Below, one piece after another: positions 1 to 8,111 of a DNA stretch of 64,000 nt. The DNA lies in assembly GCA_963750895.1 (NCBI GenBank), contig CAVVSD010000008.1, positions 1,736,001-1,800,000 of the forward strand. The letters run 5' to 3'. The notes beneath the pieces are model-generated. The model was not told the DNA's origin. It ran no database searches and saw nothing but the letters and a program-made list of their open reading frames with translations. Every line of letters starts with the position of its first letter. The first letter of the stretch is position 1. The position numbers and the translations under genes are program-made. Source of the DNA: CAVVSD01 sp963750895 (GTDB lineage Bacteria > Actinomycetota > Thermoleophilia > Solirubrobacterales > Solirubrobacteraceae).

Positions 1-1
1 A

Positions 2-529
2 GCGTCCGTCTGGCGACAGGTCCCCAACGTCCTGACCGTCTTCCGGATCGCGCTCGTGCCGCTCCTGGTGCTCGCGATCGCCGAGGACCCGGACGGCTCG
101 GCGCTCGCCGTGGCGATCTTCGTCCTCGCGGCGATGACCGACGTGGCGGACGGACGGATCGCGCGCCGGCAGGAGGTCGTCAGCACCTTCGGCAAGCTCG
201 CCGATCCGATCGCCGACAAGCTGCTGATCGGCGGCGCGCTCGTCGCGCTCGCGGTCAGCGACCAGGTCGCGACGTGGATCGTCGTCGTCGTCCTGGGTCG
301 CGAGCTGGCGGTCACGCTGCTGCGCTGGCACGCCAAGCGCGAGGGGATCATCGTCCCGGCCAGCATCTGGGGGAAGGCCAAGATGGTGCTGCAGTGCGCG
401 GCGCTCGTGGCGCTGCTCGCGGTACCGGGCGCGGCCTGGGTCAACGCGCTCCTGTACGTGACCGTCGCGGCGACGGTCGTGTCGGGGATCGACTACGCGC
501 TGCACCTCCGGCAGCGCGCCGATCCCTAG
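2..529 (+). CDS. pgsA: CDP-diacylglycerol--glycerol-3-phosphate 3-phosphatidyltransferase, 5' end outside window
   Basis: Makes phosphatidylglycerol-phosphate from CDP-diacylglycerol and glycerol-3-phosphate in the inner membrane, the committed step to phosphatidylglycerol and cardiolipin. The open frame runs in from the left edge: the visible N-terminal stretch NVLTVFRIALVPLLVL is the usual first membrane helix, so only a few residues are missing. The CDP-alcohol phosphotransferase signature D-G-x2-A-R-x8-G-x3-D-x3-D is complete (DVADGRIARR, then GKLADPIADK). Four hydrophobic helices follow. A GTG at 56 is in frame but lies after the conserved helix, so it is not the true start. Sister enzymes (cardiolipin or phosphatidylinositol-phosphate synthases) share the motif, but the LADPIADK form favours PgsA. 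Confidence 0.88.
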   Translation, partial: ASVWRQVPNVLTVFRIALVPLLVLAIAEDPDGSALAVAIFVLAAMTDVADGRIARRQEVVSTFGKLADPIADKLLIGGALVALAVSDQVATWIVVVVLGRELAVTLLRWHAKREGIIVPASIWGKAKMVLQCAALVALLAVPGAAWVNALLYVTVAATVVSGIDYALHLRQRADP

Positions 530-542
530 GACTCCGAACGGC

Positions 543-1451
543 ATGAGGCTCGTCAGCTTCGGCCCACGCGGCGGGGAGCTCCCCGCGGTTCTCGACGGCG
601 ACGAGGTCGTGCCCCTGGCGCAGCTCCTGCGCCTGCTGGGCATCGCCGTGCCCGACATGAACGCCGTGCTCGGCCTCTGGGAGCACATCCTCCCGTCGAT
701 CGACGCGCTCGTGGCGTCCCGTGACGCCGAGCGGCTGCCGCTCACGGGCGTCCGGCTCGGCCCGCCCGTGCCCCGGCCGGTGAACGTCGTCGGCATCGGG
801 CGCAACTACGGCGAGGCGCCCGAGGGCGCGCCCGCACCCACGCCGATCCTCTTCGCGAAGCCGGTGACGTCGCTCCTGGGGCCGGAGGACCGCATCGTGC
901 GCCCCGCGACGACGAGCACGCTCGACTACGAGGCGGAGCTCGCCGTGGTCATCGGACGCGCGGGCCGCCACATCCCGGTGCACGACGTCCCCGCGTACAT
1001 CGGCGGCTACACGATCGGCAGCGACGTGACGGCGTTCGACCTCATGTTCCCCGGCCACGCGCAGAACCCGGACGCCATGCCCGCGCTGCTCCTGCAGCAG
1101 CTGCGCGGCAAGGGCCACGACGCCTTCCTGCCGCTGGGGCCGGTCATCGTCACCCCCGACGAGGCGGGCGATCCCGCGGACCTGGAGATCGTCACGAGGG
1201 TCAACGGCGAGGAGCGCCAGCGCGCCCGCGCGGGCGAGATGCTCGTCGGTATCGACCGGCTGGTCTCGGAGGTCAGCGCGGTCCTGACGCTCCATCCGGG
1301 CGACGTCATCCTCACCGGCACGCCGCCGGGCATCGGGCTGCAGCAGGACCCCCAGGTCTTCCTGCAGGAGGGGGACGTCGTCGAGATCTCCATCGCGCGC
1401 ATCGGCTCCCTGCGCAACCAGATCGTCGACGAGCCCCGCGGGCCCGTCTGA
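543..1451 (+). CDS. Fumarylacetoacetate hydrolase family protein
   Basis: 302 residues, a normal length for the FAH superfamily, whose members hydrolyse, hydrate or decarboxylate acylpyruvate-type compounds using a bound divalent metal. The C-terminal fold begins near residue 75 with NVVGIGRNYGEAPEG. The metal-binding E-x-E is in DYEAELAVVIG, the third acidic ligand region is GSDVTAFDLM, and the end has the family signature VILTGTPPGIG. The usual NDVSARD motif is changed to SDVTAFD, so substrate preference is open. It starts 13 bases after pgsA and faces the SMP-30 gene with only 3 bases between stops. The neighbouring hydrolases and oxygenase suggest breakdown of an aromatic or keto acid; that is inference. 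Confidence 0.85.
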   Translation: MRLVSFGPRGGELPAVLDGDEVVPLAQLLRLLGIAVPDMNAVLGLWEHILPSIDALVASRDAERLPLTGVRLGPPVPRPVNVVGIGRNYGEAPEGAPAPTPILFAKPVTSLLGPEDRIVRPATTSTLDYEAELAVVIGRAGRHIPVHDVPAYIGGYTIGSDVTAFDLMFPGHAQNPDAMPALLLQQLRGKGHDAFLPLGPVIVTPDEAGDPADLEIVTRVNGEERQRARAGEMLVGIDRLVSEVSAVLTLHPGDVILTGTPPGIGLQQDPQVFLQEGDVVEISIARIGSLRNQIVDEPRGPV

Positions 1452-1454
1452 GAT

Positions 1455-2366
1455 TCAGCCGAACGGCGTCGCGGGCGGACCCGTGACGCCCGGCCGGCAC
1501 GACAGCAGCAGCCCGTTGTCGGGGTTCGCGGTCGCTGCGTCGATCTCGTCCTCGGTGAGGCCGAGGTCCCGGGGCAGGAAGCGCGGGATCTCCTCGCCGA
1601 TGGTCGTGATGAACAGCTCGTCGCCCGCGAACGTGCAGCTCGAGACCTGGTGCGCGGGCGTGTCGACGACCCCGAGCAGCTCGCCGTCCGGGGAGTAGCG
1701 CCGGATCTGGCCGCTGAAGATCGTCGCCGTCCACAGGCAGCCCTCGTCGTCCACGCACATCCCGTCCGGAGCGCCCTCGCCGCGCGGGATCGTCACGAGC
1801 CGCCGGCGGTTGGAGATCGTGCCCGCGTCGAGGTCGTAGTCGAAGGCGTCGATGCCCAGCGTCGGCGTGTCGGTGAAGTAGAAGGTCGCCCCGTCGGGGC
1901 TCCAGTCCAGCCCGTTGGAGAGCTGCACGTCCCCGAGGAGCGGCGTCAGCGTCCCGTCGGGGTCGAGGCGCACGAGCTGCCCCGGCTCGGAGAGGTCGAG
2001 CACCATCGTCCCGGCCAGCAGCCGGCCGCGCGGGTCGACCTTGCAGTCGTTGAAGCGGGTCGGCGCGCCGCGGAGGTCCAGGCGCGCGAACGGCTCGAGG
2101 GAGCCGTCGTCGGCCAGGACGCAGAACTCGTGCCCGACCATCGCGAGCAGCCCGCCCTCGCGGCGCGGCACCACCGCGCCGGGCAGGTCGGGCGTCTCCC
2201 ACGAGGCGCCGGCGGCCCAGCCGTCGCCGTCGCGACGCAGCTCGTGGATGCGCCGGCCGTTGATGTCGCACCAGACGAGACGGTCGTTCGCCGCGTCGTA
2301 GGCCGGGCCCTCGCCCAGCACGTCGTGCCGGTCGAGCACCGGCGTCGCCTCTGCCAGGACCCTCAT
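1455..2366 (-). CDS. SMP-30/gluconolactonase (LRE) family protein
   Basis: About 303 residues forming a six-bladed beta-propeller lactonase-type protein; relatives open sugar or other lactones in a Ca/Zn-dependent reaction. Family landmarks: the early Glu in LGEGPAYDAANDRLVWCDI (metal ligand), N-G-L-D-W-S-P-D-G near the middle with the ligand Asn, and PDGMCVDDEGCLWTA with the ligand Asp region. Start chosen at ATG 2366 (MRVLAEA), because the residues read upstream from 2390 (MRCMVAAA) are not family-like. The flavin monooxygenase gene is divergent, 62 bases away. The true substrate is unknown. Confidence 0.83.
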   Translation of the reverse strand: MRVLAEATPVLDRHDVLGEGPAYDAANDRLVWCDINGRRIHELRRDGDGWAAGASWETPDLPGAVVPRREGGLLAMVGHEFCVLADDGSLEPFARLDLRGAPTRFNDCKVDPRGRLLAGTMVLDLSEPGQLVRLDPDGTLTPLLGDVQLSNGLDWSPDGATFYFTDTPTLGIDAFDYDLDAGTISNRRRLVTIPRGEGAPDGMCVDDEGCLWTATIFSGQIRRYSPDGELLGVVDTPAHQVSSCTFAGDELFITTIGEEIPRFLPRDLGLTEDEIDAATANPDNGLLLSCRPGVTGPPATPFG

Positions 2367-2413
2367 CGCGGCGGCGACCATACAGCGCATCCGGTATGAC
2401 GTGCCGAGACACC

Positions 2414-2420
2414 GAGGAGG
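2414..2420 (+). promoter_or_regulatory. Shine-Dalgarno site deciding the monooxygenase start
   Basis: GAGGAGG, 8 bases before ATG 2429. It fixes that ATG as the start instead of the in-frame ATG at 2396, which has no such site. Confidence 0.7.
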
Positions 2421-2428
2421 ATGAGCCC

Positions 2429-3580
2429 ATGACGGACAGCGCCACGGAGCAGGCGCCCCTGGACGTGCCCGTTCCGCCGGAGCGCAACCCGATGCGCGAC
2501 CCGGGCAACCGGCTGAAGCTCGCCGTCTTCTGCGCGAACGTCGCGCGCGGCACGAGCATGTCCGAGGCCGAGACGCTGCCCAAGGTCACGTGGGAGGAGT
2601 CCCAGCGGCTCGCCCTCGCCGCCGACCGGGCCGGCATCGACGGGATGATCCCCCTCGGGCGCTGGAAGGCCACCGCCCGCGGCGCGGCGGAGGTCGACCG
2701 GACGTTCGAGCCCTGGGTCTGGGCGTCCGCCCTGTCGGCGCTGACCGAGCGGATCAGCGTCTTCACGACGGTGAACATGCAGCAGTACCACCCGCTCGTC
2801 GCCGCGCTGATGACCTCGACGATCGACCACGTCTCCGGTGGGCGCTTCTCGCTGAACGTCGTCGCGGGCTTCAACGAGCAGGAGTTCAGGATGCTCGGCC
2901 TCGAGGTCCCGTCGCACGAGGACCGCTACGCGCACGCCGCGGAGTGGATGACGATCATCCGGCGGGCGTGGACCGAGGCGGAGCCGTTCGACTTCGACGG
3001 CGACCACCTCACGGTCGAGGAGGTCGTCTCCCAGCCCAAGCCGCTGCAGCAGCCGGCGCCGCCGATCATGAGCGCCGGCACGAGCGAGGTCGGCCGCCGC
3101 TTCGCCGCGCGGCACGCGGACATCAACTTCGTCCACCTCCCGAGCCTCGAGGAGATGCCGCCGATCGTCGCCGCCGCGAAGGCGGACGCCCGCGAGCACG
3201 CGGGCCGCGACGTGCAGATCTACTCCAGCGCCTACATCGTCGTCGCCGACACGGAGGCGGAGGCCTGGCGTCGCTACCACCACGTGACGCGCGAGCGCCT
3301 CGACCGCAAGGCCGCCGCAGGGCTCATCGAGATGTGGGAGCGACTGAGCAAGGGCGGCGAGGTCATCGACGTCGAGCAGCGGATCGATCGCATGGCCGCG
3401 GGCTTCAACGCGATGCCGTTCGTGGGGACCGCGGAGCAGGTCGCAGAGCTGCTCGTCCGCGCCGCCGACGGCGGGCTCGACGGCCTGGCGATCTCCTGGG
3501 ACGACTACGACGAGGGGCTGGCGACCTACGCGGAGGCCGTCCGGCCGCTGCTGCTGCAGGCCGGCCTGCGGAAGGACTGA
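2429..3580 (+). CDS. LLM-class flavin-dependent monooxygenase (RutA/SfnG-like)
   Basis: 383 residues of the bacterial luciferase-like TIM-barrel family, which uses reduced FMN or F420 to oxygenate small molecules. Seen: WASALSALTERISVFTTVN, then the family signature TIDHVSGGRFSLNVVAGF, then RYAHAAEWMTIIRRAWTE and the phosphate-site SAGTSEVGRRFAARHAD. The C-terminus (TYAEAVRPLL) resembles RutA and SfnG more than alkanal monooxygenases. No other rut or sulfone-utilisation gene is nearby, so the substrate is unresolved. A strong Shine-Dalgarno precedes the chosen start. Its TGA overlaps the ATG of the aldolase gene (TGATG), so the two are probably co-translated. Confidence 0.85.
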   Translation: MTDSATEQAPLDVPVPPERNPMRDPGNRLKLAVFCANVARGTSMSEAETLPKVTWEESQRLALAADRAGIDGMIPLGRWKATARGAAEVDRTFEPWVWASALSALTERISVFTTVNMQQYHPLVAALMTSTIDHVSGGRFSLNVVAGFNEQEFRMLGLEVPSHEDRYAHAAEWMTIIRRAWTEAEPFDFDGDHLTVEEVVSQPKPLQQPAPPIMSAGTSEVGRRFAARHADINFVHLPSLEEMPPIVAAAKADAREHAGRDVQIYSSAYIVVADTEAEAWRRYHHVTRERLDRKAAAGLIEMWERLSKGGEVIDVEQRIDRMAAGFNAMPFVGTAEQVAELLVRAADGGLDGLAISWDDYDEGLATYAEAVRPLLLQAGLRKD

Positions 3581-4351
3581 TGGCCGCCGAGCTCGCGGGC
3601 CTGCGTGCCCGCCTTGCAGCACCCGAGCCCCTCGCCGGGGCGATCCTGTCGCTTCCCGAGCCCGGGCTGGCGACGCTCCTCGGCACCGCCGGCTTCGACT
3701 ACGTCGTCGTCGACGCCGAGCACGGTCCGTTCACGCTGGCGACGCTGCGTGCGGTCGTCGAGGCGCTGGCGGCCACGTCCGCGCACACGATCGTCCGCGT
3801 CGCCGCGAACGACCCCACGATCATCAAGCAGACGCTCGAGCTCGGCGTGGACGGGATCCAGGTGCCCGGCGTGGCGAGCGGCGCGGAGGCGGCCGCCGCG
3901 GTCCGCGCGGTGCGGTACGCCCCGGAGGGCGAGCGCGGCATCGGGGTGGGGCGCTCGACGCGCTACGGCCTCGACCTCCCCGGCTACCTCCACGCAGGCG
4001 AACGCGAGCATCGCGACGCTCGCGATGATCGAGGACGCCGCCGGCGTCGAGCACGTCGCCGACATCGCGGCGACCCCGGGGCTCGACGCGATCATCGTCG
4101 GGCCGCTCGACCTCTCCGCCGGCCTCGGCGTCATCGGCGAGACCGGCCATCCGAAGGTGCAGGACGCGATCGCGCGGATCGTCGCCGCGGGCAGGGCCGC
4201 GGGCGTGCCGGTCGGCCTCGGCGGTCCGCCGGGCGAGCTGCGCTCGCTCGTGGAGGCGGGCTCGCACGTGACGCTCATCTTCTTCGACGCGCTCGACATC
4301 GGCGCGGCCGCCCGCGGGGCGGTCGAGGCGGCCCGCGCGAGCCTGGCGTGA
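3580..4351 (+). pseudogene. HpcH/HpaI aldolase family gene with a +1 frameshift
   Basis: Class II pyruvate-dependent aldolase family (4-hydroxy-2-oxo-acid aldolase type, metal-dependent TIM barrel). The first frame from ATG 3580 reads MAAELAGLRARL, then GFDYVVVDAEHGPF and GVDGIQVPGV, as expected. Near 3997 the family sequence jumps to the next frame (ANASIATLAMIEDAAGVEHV, then GLDAIIVGPLDLSAGLG) and ends at 4351. One extra G in GCAGGCG explains it. With it removed the product is 256 residues, the normal family length, and every other motif is intact. This is one of five such +1 shifts in the window, so sequence error is as likely as a real pseudogene. Read literally, the gene is broken after about 140 residues. 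Confidence 0.8.
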
Positions 4352-4445
4352 CAGGGCACGCCCGCCCTCTCACCGAGGTGCGACGTTGACGGCGATATAC
4401 GCGGTCAATGTCGAACTCGATGCGCGAGGCCTCGTGGAACGCGGG

Positions 4446-5363
4446 CTAGCCGATCGCGATCGGGTTCACGGGGCTCGCGGTCGCGCCCGTCACCAGCAGC
4501 GGCGCGACGACGAGCAGGAACTCGTGGCAGCCGTCGGCCGCGAGCCCGGTGAGGACCAGGTTCTCCAGCAGGTGCACGCCGCGATCGACGAGCAGCTCCA
4601 CGTGCGGCACGAGCGCGCCCTCCGGCAGCGGGATCGCCTCGACCGCCATGTTGTCGGCGCCGACGGCGGACGGATCCAGGTCGCCGAGCCACCCGGCGAG
4701 CTCCAGGCCGATGCCGGGCTGCGGGCCGGGCTCACCGGCGCCGGGGTCCGCGAGCACGCCCTCGAGCCAGCCCGTGCGCAGCAGGACCGCGTCGCCCGCG
4801 CGCAGCTCGCCGCCCTGGCGCGCGAGCGCGCGCTCGACGTCGGCGACGGTCACGACCTGACCGGGGTCGAGCGGCGCGCCGCGCTCGGCGACCAGGTCCA
4901 CGAGCACGCCGCGCGCCGCGAAGCCGCCGATCTCCTGCACGCCGCAGCGCTCCGCGCCGCTGAAGGGCCGCATGCCGGACTGCGGATGGCCGTTGTAGAT
5001 GACGTCGCCGTCGTGCACGTGGCAGAGCGCGTCGATGTGGGTCGCGTTGTGCGTCGGGAACGACACGACGTCCTCCGTCGAGCCGATGCCGGCGGGCGCG
5101 CCGATGACGTCGCCGATCGCGTCGCGGTCGTCGTAGAGCGTCGTGCGCTGCGGGCCGGGGCGGAACCCGAAGACCGGCACGCCGTCGCGCCCGACCGGAG
5201 CGCCGAGCGCGTAGACCTTCCCGGTGCGCACGCTGCGCGCCGCCTCCAGGACCAGGTCCGGCGTGAGGAGGTTGAGCGTCCCGCGCTCGTCCTCCGCGCC
5301 CCAGCGACCCCAGTTCCCACGTGCTGCGATGGCTCCGCCCTCCTCCGTACGCTCGGCGCGCAC
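4446..5363 (-). CDS. Cyclase family protein (PF04199, kynurenine-formamidase-like hydrolase)
   Basis: About 290-305 residues of the metal-dependent cyclase/hydrolase family that includes bacterial kynurenine formamidase. Seen: NWGRWGAEDERGTLNLLTP near the N-terminus, then FPTHNATHIDALCH with the H-x3-H-x-D metal site, GDAVLLRTGW, and ADNMAVEAIPLP followed by HVELLVDRGVHLLENL. The start is unclear. The only standard in-frame codon is GTG 5363, but a near-perfect GGAGGAGGG (5346-5338) sits 7 bases before an ATC codon (5330-5328) that begins just ahead of the conserved NWGRWG. The ketopantoate-reductase family gene is divergent 18 bases away. Tryptophan-degradation genes are not seen, so the formamidase role is not assured. 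Confidence 0.8.
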   Translation of the reverse strand: MRAERTEEGGAIAARGNWGRWGAEDERGTLNLLTPDLVLEAARSVRTGKVYALGAPVGRDGVPVFGFRPGPQRTTLYDDRDAIGDVIGAPAGIGSTEDVVSFPTHNATHIDALCHVHDGDVIYNGHPQSGMRPFSGAERCGVQEIGGFAARGVLVDLVAERGAPLDPGQVVTVADVERALARQGGELRAGDAVLLRTGWLEGVLADPGAGEPGPQPGIGLELAGWLGDLDPSAVGADNMAVEAIPLPEGALVPHVELLVDRGVHLLENLVLTGLAADGCHEFLLVVAPLLVTGATASPVNPIAIG

Positions 5364-5368
5364 CCTAT

Positions 5369-5375
5369 GGGGAGG
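5369..5375 (+). promoter_or_regulatory. Shine-Dalgarno site of the ketopantoate-reductase family gene
   Basis: GGGGAGG, 6 bases before ATG 5382. A TACGCT about 28 bases upstream of the ATG is a possible -10 element. Confidence 0.55.
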
Positions 5376-5381
5376 ACTGCG

Positions 5382-6284
5382 ATGAAGATCGCGATCATGG
5401 GCGCGGGGGCGATGGGCTCCCTGTTCGGCGCCCACCTGGCCGGCGCCGGGCACGACGTGCTGCTCGTCGACGTCGACCCGGTCGTCGTCGCCGCCGTGGA
5501 GGCCGACGGCATCCTGCTCGGGGAGCGTGCGGTGCCCGTGCCGATCACGGCCGATCCCGTGGGGCGCGGCACGTACGACGCCGTCGTCGTCCTCGTCAAG
5601 ACGTACGACACGGAAGCCGCGGCCGGGCTCGCCGCCCCGCTCGTGGGCCCGGCGACGGTCGTCGCGACGCTGCAGAACGGCATCGGCGGCGCCGACGTGC
5701 TCGCCGAGGCGTTCGGCCCGGAGCGCGTCCTGGCGGGCGTGACCTACCAGGGCGCGACGGTGCTCGCGCCCGGCCGCATCCGCCACCACATGCACGGCGA
5801 GACGTTCCTGGGCGACGACGTGGCCGCCGCGGCGCCCCTCGCCGCCGCGCTCACCGAGGGCGGCCAGCCGGCGCATGCGCTCGACCCGGTCGCCCCGCGC
5901 ATCTGGAAGAAGCTCACGAACAACTGCATGGGCAACTGCACGTCCGCGCTCACCGGCATGTCCGGCGGCCAGATGGCGGGCGACGACGGGATCCTCGCCC
6001 TGCAGCGCGCCATCGCGACGGAGGCGGTGGCGGTCGCCGCCGGGCTGGGGCACGACCTCGACCTCGAGGACTGCGTGCACACCAACACGTCCGTGCTCGC
6101 GTCGTCGGGCGACGGGCGTCCGTCGATGCTCCAGGACGTCGAGGCGGGGCGGCGCACGGAGATCGAGACGCTCAACGGCGCGATCGTCCGCCACGCCGAC
6201 GCGCTCGGGATCGACGTGCCCGTCAACCGCGCCATGGTCGCGCTCGTCCGCGGCTGGGAGCGCGCCCACGGGCTGCGCGGGTAG
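5382..6284 (+). CDS. Ketopantoate reductase family protein (ApbA/PanE)
   Basis: 300 residues. The N-terminal Rossmann domain begins MKIAIMGAGAMGSLFGAHLA (GxGxxG NADP site). QNGIG, around residue 92, is the hinge motif. KKLTNNCMGNCTSALTG carries the catalytic Lys of the family, and the C-terminal helical domain has GRRTEIETLNGAIV with the substrate-binding Glu/Asn. PanE reduces 2-dehydropantoate to pantoate in coenzyme A synthesis, but paralogues act on other 2-oxo acids. No panB or panC is adjacent and the neighbours are catabolic, so a role outside pantothenate synthesis is plausible. The start is supported by a Shine-Dalgarno site. Confidence 0.85.
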   Translation: MKIAIMGAGAMGSLFGAHLAGAGHDVLLVDVDPVVVAAVEADGILLGERAVPVPITADPVGRGTYDAVVVLVKTYDTEAAAGLAAPLVGPATVVATLQNGIGGADVLAEAFGPERVLAGVTYQGATVLAPGRIRHHMHGETFLGDDVAAAAPLAAALTEGGQPAHALDPVAPRIWKKLTNNCMGNCTSALTGMSGGQMAGDDGILALQRAIATEAVAVAAGLGHDLDLEDCVHTNTSVLASSGDGRPSMLQDVEAGRRTEIETLNGAIVRHADALGIDVPVNRAMVALVRGWERAHGLRG

Positions 6285-6305
6285 CCACGTGGCATCCTCC
6301 GCGGC

Positions 6306-7073
6306 ATGAGCCCAGAGGAACGCGCCCTCGCTGCGCCCCGGGACCAGCGCACGGTCGTGCCGCTGGGTGACGCCGGGGTCGGCGGTGGCCGCTTCGCGGT
6401 CTTCGCGGGCCCGACCCGCGCGACCGACCCGGACGCCTCGCTGGAGATCGGCCGGGCGTTCGCCGGTGCGGGCGTGGCGCTGCTGCACAACGGCACGACG
6501 TCGCAGGACGACCCGCACGACCGGCCGTCGCGCTCCGAGATCTCGATCCTGAGCACGCTGCGCGAGCAGACCGGCCTGCCGGTCGCCGCGCCGATCACCG
6601 ACATCGCCGACGTCGAGGCGGTGGGCGACTCGATCGACGTCGTGCAGCTCGCCGGGTACCACATGCAGAACTACCGGCTGCTGAAGGAGCTGGGTCAGCT
6701 CAACCGGCCGGTGATCCTCCGCCGCGGCACCGCGAACACCGTCGACGAGCTCGTCTCGGCCGCGGAGTACGTGCTCGTCGAGGGCAACCCGAACGTCATC
6801 CTCTGCGAGCACGGCATCCGCACGTTCGAGCGCCTGTACGAGCTGACGCTCGACTTCGCCGCCGTCCCGCTCCTGAAGGAGCGCACCCATCTGCCGATCG
6901 TGGTCGACCCGTCGGCGGCGGGCCGCCCGAACATCGTGGCGCCGCTCGCGCTGGCCGCCGCCGCAGCGGGCGCGGACGGGATCATCCTCGAGGCCGATCC
7001 CGGCGACCTGAAGGCCTACCTGGACATCGTGGCGCGGGCGACCGCCACCGCAGGCGTGCTGCGGCGCTCCTAA
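6306..7073 (+). CDS. DAHP-synthase-like protein with substituted active-site residues
   Basis: 255 residues aligning along their length with type I 3-deoxy-D-arabino-heptulosonate-7-phosphate synthases, without the extra regulatory domain many carry. Clear family stretches: AGP near residue 34, HMQNYRLLKELGQLNRPVIL, AAEYVLVEGNPNVILCEHG and VVDPSAAGRPNIV. Known functional residues are changed: the metal-binding Cys of AGPC is Thr, the PEP-binding Arg of GAR is lost (GYH), the Lys of LLKRG is Arg, the Arg of CERG is His, and the metal-binding His of DPSH is Ala. The PRTS substrate loop is replaced by NGTTSQDDPHD. It is unlikely to make DAHP. It could be a repurposed aldolase-type enzyme or a non-catalytic protein. 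No aromatic-amino-acid genes are adjacent. Confidence 0.75.
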   Translation: MSPEERALAAPRDQRTVVPLGDAGVGGGRFAVFAGPTRATDPDASLEIGRAFAGAGVALLHNGTTSQDDPHDRPSRSEISILSTLREQTGLPVAAPITDIADVEAVGDSIDVVQLAGYHMQNYRLLKELGQLNRPVILRRGTANTVDELVSAAEYVLVEGNPNVILCEHGIRTFERLYELTLDFAAVPLLKERTHLPIVVDPSAAGRPNIVAPLALAAAAAGADGIILEADPGDLKAYLDIVARATATAGVLRRS

Positions 7074-7077
7074 CCAC

Positions 7078-7083
7078 TAGCGT
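7078..7083 (+). promoter_or_regulatory. Putative -10 element, near-leaderless start
   Basis: TAGCGT ends 8 bases before GTG 7092, which would put the transcript start at or next to the start codon. The TAG triplet follows the stop codon of the gene upstream. Confidence 0.4.
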
Positions 7084-7091
7084 CAGAGCGC

Positions 7092-8111
7092 GTGAGCGCC
7101 GACGTCCAGGCGTCCCCTGCCCAGGGTCAACCGGCAGCATCCGAGGGACGCTCCGACCGCAAGCCGCCGTGGATGCCGATCCTCGGCGCGGTCGTGTCCG
7201 TCCTGTCGCTCGCCGGCGTGGTGTGGTGGGCGCTCGGACAGGAGCCGCCGACGCTGCCGGACACACCCGCGCGGTGGGCGGCGCTCGCGGGTGCCATCGC
7301 GCTCTACGGCGTCGCCACGTGCGTGCGGGGCGAGCGCTGGCAGGCGCTCCTGCGGCACAACGGCGCGCATCCGAAGCGGGCCGACTCCTATGCGCTCACC
7401 GCGGTCGGCTACATGGGCAACAACGTCCTCCCGGCCCGGGCGGGCGATGCGTTCCGCGTCGTGTTCATGGCGCCGCGCGCCGACACCGGCGCGCGCACGG
7501 TCATCGGCACGCTCGTGGCCGAGCGGCTGCTGGACATCGCGGTGCTCGGCACGGCGTTCCTCGTGCTGACGTTCGGCGTCGTCGACCACGCGGGGCTGCC
7601 CTCCGGCAGCCGGCTGCGGTTCGTGGCCGGCGCCGTCATCGTCGCGGGGATCGTGGCGGCGGCGGCGATCGTCGTCGCCCACCGCCGCGGGCACCTGGCG
7701 CGGCTGTGGGCGTTCGTCGCGCCGATGATCGCGGCGACCGCGAAGCTGCGCGGGCGCCACGGCGCGGAGATGCTGGGCACGACGGTCGTGATCTGGGCGC
7801 TCGAGGCGTCCGTCTGGTGGGCGACGGGCGAGGCGTCGGGGCTGGACCTCGGCGCGGTCGAGGCCTGCTACCTGCTGGCGCTCGCCTCGATGTTCGCGAT
7901 GATCCCCTCCGGCCCCGGCTACGCGGGCACCATGGACGCCGCGGTGATCTTCGGCGCCCGCGTCCTCGACCGCACCGCCTCGGCCGCGCTCTCGTACCTG
8001 CTGCTCCTGCGCTTCGTGCTCTTCGTCCCGATCACGCTCGTCGGCCTCGTGCTGCTCGTCGTGCGCTACGGCGGCTGGGCGAAGCTCCGGTCCCTGCGCC
8101 CGGCGACATGA
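7092..8111 (+). CDS. Flippase-like integral membrane protein (LPG synthase transmembrane/UPF0104 type)
   Basis: 339 residues with a disordered Ala/Ser/Gln-rich N-terminus (about 30 residues), then about eight membrane helices. The conserved region around NNVLPARAGDAFRVVFM and TLVAERLLDIAVLG matches the lysylphosphatidylglycerol-synthase transmembrane region/AglD/YbhN group, members of which are thought to move lipid-linked substrates across the membrane. A second motif, IPSGPGYAGTMDAAV, is also typical. The soluble aminoacyl-transferase domain of MprF is absent, so lysyl-PG synthesis is excluded. Its stop overlaps the following methyltransferase start (ATGA), suggesting a shared lipid or glycolipid task. 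GTG start, supported by a -10 element 8 bases ahead. Confidence 0.83.
   Translation: MSADVQASPAQGQPAASEGRSDRKPPWMPILGAVVSVLSLAGVVWWALGQEPPTLPDTPARWAALAGAIALYGVATCVRGERWQALLRHNGAHPKRADSYALTAVGYMGNNVLPARAGDAFRVVFMAPRADTGARTVIGTLVAERLLDIAVLGTAFLVLTFGVVDHAGLPSGSRLRFVAGAVIVAGIVAAAAIVVAHRRGHLARLWAFVAPMIAATAKLRGRHGAEMLGTTVVIWALEASVWWATGEASGLDLGAVEACYLLALASMFAMIPSGPGYAGTMDAAVIFGARVLDRTASAALSYLLLLRFVLFVPITLVGLVLLVVRYGGWAKLRSLRPAT

Noticed and set aside
2429..3580. RutA of the uracil-degradation pathway.
   Set aside because: Sequence similarity is partial and no rutB-G genes are close. The general family name is safer.
4385..4410. TTGACG followed by a TATACG-like element in the gap 4352-4445, a possible promoter.
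   Set aside because: No plus-strand gene starts within 900 bases downstream. It is probably chance or a remnant.
5382..6284. PanE and the aldolase 3580-4351 as a pantothenate operon.
   Set aside because: The aldolase is HpcH/HpaI type, not PanB, the genes are not adjacent, and panC and panD are absent.
4446..6890. An 814-codon open frame on the minus strand covering the cyclase gene and the antisense of the next two genes.
   Set aside because: Only the first part (to about 5363) is family-like. The rest is antisense to two clear genes and is an effect of very high GC.
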